The translations under genes and the position numbers were made by a program. The notes beneath the pieces were generated by a model. The model did no database searches and had not been told where the DNA came from. It saw only the letters and a program-made list of their open reading frames with translations. Below, one piece after another: positions 33,857 to 37,380 of a DNA stretch of 37,380 nucleotides; the stretch's first letter is position 1, and each line of letters opens with the position of its first letter. Source of the DNA: Polaromonas sp. YR568 (GTDB lineage Bacteria > Pseudomonadota > Gammaproteobacteria > Burkholderiales > Burkholderiaceae_C). Location of the stretch: NCBI GenBank assembly GCA_945860515.1, contig CAMARI010000006.1, forward strand, positions 1-37,380. The letters run 5' to 3'.

Positions 33857-35029
33857 TTACTCGGGTACAAAGCCGAAAATGCCGCCATTACGAGTGACTG
33901 CCACCAGGGTGTTGCCAGCCAGCACGGGGGCTGCAGCAACAGGAGAGCCATCCGTGCTCAAGCGGTTCAGCAAAGAGCCGTCTTCACGCGACAGCAAGTG
34001 AATCACGCCTGCAAAATCACCAATTGCCAAAGAACGTCCAACCACCAAAGGGGCCGTTAAATTGCGATAACGCAAAACATCGGTTGTCCAGGAACGCTCG
34101 CCATCCGAGCGATTCCAGGCCCTGACGACACCGTCAGATTCGGTGCCAAAAACGCGCTTGTCGTCACCATGAATACCTTGAGAGCCATTGGCGGGTTGCG
34201 ACCAGATCAGATTGCCGCGTGTCGTGTTGACACAGCCGACGCTGGCCTGAAAAGCCCGCGCGCACACCACCTCACCATCGCGGCTGACGCGCCCAACCAA
34301 GTCGACCAGCCGCTCAACATCGTTCACGCCTCGCGGAGACGCAATCGGCGCCTCCCAGCGGATGCTGCCGCTGGATGGGTTCAAACCGGCCAAACGCCCG
34401 CCCAAACCCACCACCAGCGTGTCACCCACCGCCAGCATGATGCCAGACTGCTTGAGCACCAAAGGCTCGTTGGGCCGCAACTGCGTCCACAGCTTGCGGC
34501 CGGTTTGCCCGTCATAAGCACTCACAGCGCGGTCCGCGGTCAGGATGAATACCCTTCCACCCGCCACAAATGGCGCTGTGTAAGCTTGCGCGGTCAGTTT
34601 TTGACGCCAAATCTCACGTCCACCAAGAAAAGCCACCGCCTCGTTCGCCTGGGTGACCACGGCCGACGTTTTTCCATCAGTGCCTATACCTGCGGCGATC
34701 GGTGCACCTGCGTTGGCACGCCAGAGGTCTGCACCCGTGCGGCCGTCGATAGAAACGAGTGAACCGTCGCCACCGGCCACAAAAACCGAATCGCCAACCA
34801 CCTGAACATCGAGCGGAAAATTGATCGGTCCAATGCGTGAAACCCAGGCCTGCCTGGCAACAACCGAACCACTCACAGGCTGCAAGGCTGCAGGCTGGGG
34901 CTTACTCGGGCCACTGAAATACGACATCATGGAGCAACCCGACAAGGGCAGAACAATTGCTATTAAAAAAGCAGCTATTCGCCCTTGTGAAATGAGGGCC
35001 AGAGGCATATTCAGCGCGTAAAAACTCAC
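33857..35029 (-). CDS. bamB: Outer membrane assembly lipoprotein BamB
   Basis: A 390-residue lipoprotein with lipobox LSGC at residues about 29-32 and an eight-bladed PQQ-type beta propeller. Repeat blades are visible as AYDGQTGRKLWTQL, NPSSGSIRWEAP and NRSDGERSWTTD. BamB binds BamA POTRA domains in the complex that inserts outer membrane proteins. Start choice: GTG 35029 has GGAGG seven bases upstream and overlaps the yfgM stop (GTGA), while ATG 35008 has none. Residues about 9-24, which form the signal-peptide core, are encoded by dispersed repeat copy H. The order yfgM-bamB-der is conserved. Confidence 0.95.
   Translation of the reverse strand: MSFYALNMPLALISQGRIAAFLIAIVLPLSGCSMMSYFSGPSKPQPAALQPVSGSVVARQAWVSRIGPINFPLDVQVVGDSVFVAGGDGSLVSIDGRTGADLWRANAGAPIAAGIGTDGKTSAVVTQANEAVAFLGGREIWRQKLTAQAYTAPFVAGGRVFILTADRAVSAYDGQTGRKLWTQLRPNEPLVLKQSGIMLAVGDTLVVGLGGRLAGLNPSSGSIRWEAPIASPRGVNDVERLVDLVGRVSRDGEVVCARAFQASVGCVNTTRGNLIWSQPANGSQGIHGDDKRVFGTESDGVVRAWNRSDGERSWTTDVLRYRNLTAPLVVGRSLAIGDFAGVIHLLSREDGSLLNRLSTDGSPVAAAPVLAGNTLVAVTRNGGIFGFVPE
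34958..35006 (+). repeat. Dispersed repeat, copy H, in the BamB signal-peptide codons
   Basis: Begins TGCTATTAAAAAAGCAGCTA, continues TTCGCCCTTGTGAAATGAGG and ends GGCCAGAGGC. On the opposite strand it is read as LALISQGRIAAFLIAI of BamB. Confidence 0.65.
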
Positions 35030-35727
35030 TTTTTAGCCTCCGGATCAGCCGTTTTTGAAGACGCTACCAAAGAAGTCGCCACGGCCACCGGGTCAACGCC
35101 CAGTGCGTTGAGTTTGACCTCCACCAGGCGGCGGTATTCAGCACGCTCATCCAGCGTCTTGTAGGCTTTTTCATATTCAGCCCTGGCTTCGGGCTTTTTG
35201 CCCTGCAGCAGCAAAATGTCGCCACGCCTGTCACTGGCCAGAGACGCAAAATCTTTGGGGAAACTGCCAGACAGCAGCTTTAATGCTTCGTCATAAGCCT
35301 TGCCTTCCAGCAAAATGCCGGACAAACGCAATTTGGCAATCGACTGGTAGCCCTCGTCCTTGGCCTTGTCGGTCACCCAGGTCAGCGCCGCCTTGGACGC
35401 ATCCAGATTGCCTTTGTCATAAAAAACCTTGGCCGCCAGCAGGCCGGCTTGTTCTGCGTAAGCCGTGCCGCCAAAACGGTCTTTCATGTCTGCCAGCGAG
35501 CGCTCAATACGGGCCTGGTCACCCGACTGCACGGCCCGGTCTACTTCGTCATACATCGCAGAAGCTTGCGCAGCTTGCCGTGTTTGCCAGTACTGGTAGC
35601 CGTTCCATGCGGCTACCGTGCCAAAAACAGCAATCAGCAGCCAGGAAATTGCATTGCCGTACCGTTTCCAGAAATGTTTTAGCTCGGCAAGCTGTTCCTG
35701 CTCTTCAAGATCGAGGTGGTTTGACAT
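35026..35727 (-). CDS. yfgM: YfgM-type membrane-anchored TPR protein
   Basis: A 233-residue protein with the family N-terminus LDLEEQEQLAELKHFWKRYG, one membrane helix at about 25-45 (AISWLLIAVFGTVAAWNGY), and a periplasmic TPR-like domain. YfgM is an ancillary subunit of the SecYEG translocon linked to periplasmic chaperones such as PpiD. Its TGA overlaps the bamB GTG. There is no clear ribosome site upstream of the ATG. It sits between hisS and bamB as in most beta- and gammaproteobacteria. Confidence 0.95.
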   Translation of the reverse strand: MSNHLDLEEQEQLAELKHFWKRYGNAISWLLIAVFGTVAAWNGYQYWQTRQAAQASAMYDEVDRAVQSGDQARIERSLADMKDRFGGTAYAEQAGLLAAKVFYDKGNLDASKAALTWVTDKAKDEGYQSIAKLRLSGILLEGKAYDEALKLLSGSFPKDFASLASDRRGDILLLQGKKPEARAEYEKAYKTLDERAEYRRLVEVKLNALGVDPVAVATSLVASSKTADPEAKK

Positions 35728-35811
35728 ACGAATGGTTTAGGGTGTCGCGCCGATAAAGGGCACGGTTGGAACACAGGTTGATTTGCTCAATTGTAGAGGG
35801 ACAGTCTGGCG

Positions 35812-37122
35812 TCATACGATCGGACTGCCCAGCTTGTTCGCCCATAAAGCAACATCCTGCAGCCGATGCAAGGTTTGAGCGTCAATTTCGCCGGCCTCTG
35901 CAGACGCCCGCAAAGGCTTGAGGGCCACGCAACCTTGCGCCAGCTCGGCAGCGCCAAAGATCAATGCAAAGCGGGCACCACTGCCGTCGGCTTTTTTAAA
36001 CTGCGATTTCATGCTGCCCATGCCATCCACGCTCAGGCCTGAATGCATTTGCACACTGATGCCGGCTGCCCTGAGTTGCTGCAAAACTCTCAAGGCTACT
36101 GGCAAAGCTGAAGTCTCTGGAATCACGGCATAGGCGTCCAGAACCGGCATAGGTATGTCTTTGCCCTGCTCTTTGATGAGTTCAAGGACCCGCTCGACGC
36201 CCAATGCCCAGCCCACGGCAGGCGCAGCCTTGCCGCCAATTTGCTCGATCAGATAGTCGTAGCGGCCGCCGCCGCAAATCGTGCCTTGGGAACCCAGACT
36301 CCGAGTGACAAATTCAAACACGGTGAGGTTGTAGTAGTCCATACCGCGCACCAGCCGCGGGTTAATGCGGTAAGCAACACCATTGGCGTCAAGCATGGCT
36401 TTGACGCCGTCAAAGTGCTTTAGCGAAGCTTCACCCAGAAAATCCATCAATTGGGGAGCGGCCTCCAGCATGCTTTGCATGGCGGGGTTCTTGCTGTCGA
36501 GCAGACGCAGCGGGTTGCTGTGCAGGCGCCGTTTGGCCTCTGCATCGAGCACGTCGCTGTGCGCTTCAAAATAGACAATCAGCGCGGCCCGGTGCTGCTT
36601 GCGCTCGTCGGGCTGGCCCAGGCTGTTCAACTCCAGCTGAACGTCCGTCAAACCCAGTTCTTTCCAAAGGGCATCGGCAAGCAAAATCAGTTCGGCATCC
36701 ACTTCCGCGCCCGGAAAACCCAACGCTTCAGCACCCACTTGATGAAACTGCCGATAACGCCCACGCTGTGGACGCTCGTGGCGAAACATCGGCCCCATGT
36801 AATACAGGCGTTTGCCGCCCTCGTACAGCATGGAATGTTCCGCCACCGCGCGTACCACTCCCGCCGTATTTTCAGGCCGCAGTGTCAGGGCTTCTCCATT
36901 GAGCTTGTCTTCAAAAGAGTACATCTCTTTTTCAACAATATCGGTGACCTCGCCCAGTCCGCGTACGAACAGTGGGGTAGGCTCAACGATCGGTGTACGG
37001 ATATTACGGTAGGCATAGCGCGCCATGAGCGTGCGGACTTTGTCCTCCAGCCATTCCCACCGCGCTGAATCAGGCGGCAAGATGTCGTTCATGCCCTTAA
37101 CGGCACTTAATTTTTCAGCCAT
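35812..37122 (-). CDS. hisS: Histidyl-tRNA synthetase
   Basis: A 436-residue class II synthetase. Motif 2 is [21 protein letters not shown], the histidine-specific segments are [13 protein letters not shown] and [14 protein letters not shown], and motif 3 is [12 protein letters not shown]. The C-terminal anticodon-binding domain is complete ([14 protein letters not shown]). It charges tRNA-His. The paralogue hisZ lies 7.5 kb away in the same gene run. ispG ends 18 bp upstream on the same strand, so they are probably co-transcribed. Confidence 0.97.
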   Translation of the reverse strand: MAEKLSAVKGMNDILPPDSARWEWLEDKVRTLMARYAYRNIRTPIVEPTPLFVRGLGEVTDIVEKEMYSFEDKLNGEALTLRPENTAGVVRAVAEHSMLYEGGKRLYYMGPMFRHERPQRGRYRQFHQVGAEALGFPGAEVDAELILLADALWKELGLTDVQLELNSLGQPDERKQHRAALIVYFEAHSDVLDAEAKRRLHSNPLRLLDSKNPAMQSMLEAAPQLMDFLGEASLKHFDGVKAMLDANGVAYRINPRLVRGMDYYNLTVFEFVTRSLGSQGTICGGGRYDYLIEQIGGKAAPAVGWALGVERVLELIKEQGKDIPMPVLDAYAVIPETSALPVALRVLQQLRAAGISVQMHSGLSVDGMGSMKSQFKKADGSGARFALIFGAAELAQGCVALKPLRASAEAGEIDAQTLHRLQDVALWANKLGSPIV

Positions 37123-37140
37123 CGTTCACTAACAGTTAGG

Positions 37141-37380
37141 TCAAGCAGCTTCAGCGGAAGTTTTGCCAAAACGTTTTTCAATATAGTTTTCAACGATCAC
37201 ACGAAACTCTTGTGCGATGTTGTCGCCCCGAAGCGTCACGTTCTTTTCGCCATCGATGTAAACAGGCGCAGCGGGCGCCTCACCCGATCCTGGCAGGCTG
37301 ATGCCGATGTCGGCATGCTTGCTTTCACCGGGGCCATTGACGATGCAACCCATAACGGCCACTTTCATTTTCTCGACGCC
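37141..37380 (-). CDS. ispG: 4-hydroxy-3-methylbut-2-enyl diphosphate synthase, C-terminal part only
   Basis: The last 79 residues of IspG, with the 5' part beyond the window; the frame is open to the edge, so the track's Met is internal. [20 protein letters not shown] carries one of the 4Fe-4S ligand cysteines and the following conserved Glu. IspG (GcpE) converts MEcPP to HMBPP in the non-mevalonate isoprenoid pathway. ispG-hisS adjacency is conserved. Confidence 0.95.
   Translation of the reverse strand, partial: GVEKMKVAVMGCIVNGPGESKHADIGISLPGSGEAPAAPVYIDGEKNVTLRGDNIAQEFRVIVENYIEKRFGKTSAEAA

Overview
The window is chromosomal DNA from a betaproteobacterium of the order Burkholderiales, most likely a Comamonadaceae member close to Rhodoferax or Polaromonas. 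This rests on the gene order ispG-hisS-yfgM-bamB-der-hfq-hflX-hflK-hflC-DUF2065-hisZ-purA, on a Bug-type (TctC) receptor, on the H-NS subtype, and on a family of short dispersed repeats that recurs through the window. I saw no rRNA, tRNA, CRISPR array, intact insertion sequence or phage gene.

Layout. (1) 1-2826, minus strand: a GT4 glycosyltransferase (cut by the window edge), a PlcP-type metallophosphoesterase and an OlsB-type N-acyltransferase. Together they look like a phosphate-starvation lipid-remodelling operon. Upstream lies an array of 11-bp-spaced PhoB half-sites pointing at the operon, with a possible 60-codon gene and a strong intrinsic terminator in between. (2) 3253-4179, plus strand: a DCC(DUF393)-Coq7 fusion. 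(3) 4180-6000: degenerate DNA with repeat copies, the C-terminal remnant of a zinc alcohol dehydrogenase, and a 3-hydroxyisobutyrate-dehydrogenase-like gene with no normal start codon. (4) 6094-9704: a divergent arsenic locus, arsH-MFS on one side and arsR-arsC-aqpS on the other, with no ArsB or Acr3 pump. (5) 9684-13030: a GNAT acetyltransferase and a TRAP transporter operon (dctPQM). (6) 13031-16567: an AT-rich island carrying an H-NS-like gene, then a DUF1932 oxidoreductase, a Bug receptor and a FrnE-like DsbA. (7) 16862-18042: a pair of half-size chromate transporters. (8) 18114-20258: a 714-residue membrane protein with a zinc ribbon and helical repeats that I cannot assign. (9) 20265-25618: rlmB, a YbbA-like ABC ATPase divergent from tesA-selU, a small basic protein, metC and a phosphoribosyltransferase. 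(10) 25753-37380: the conserved housekeeping block, all on the minus strand.

Most notable points: the Pho-box array in front of the lipid-remodelling genes; the aquaporin-based arsenic locus with its coupled arsH-MFS pair; and a dispersed repeat of about 50-60 bp found at least nine times. One repeat copy lies in frame inside the aquaporin gene, one encodes most of the BamB signal peptide, and one forms the last codons of selU. All functions are inferred from sequence recognition by eye; no database search was run.
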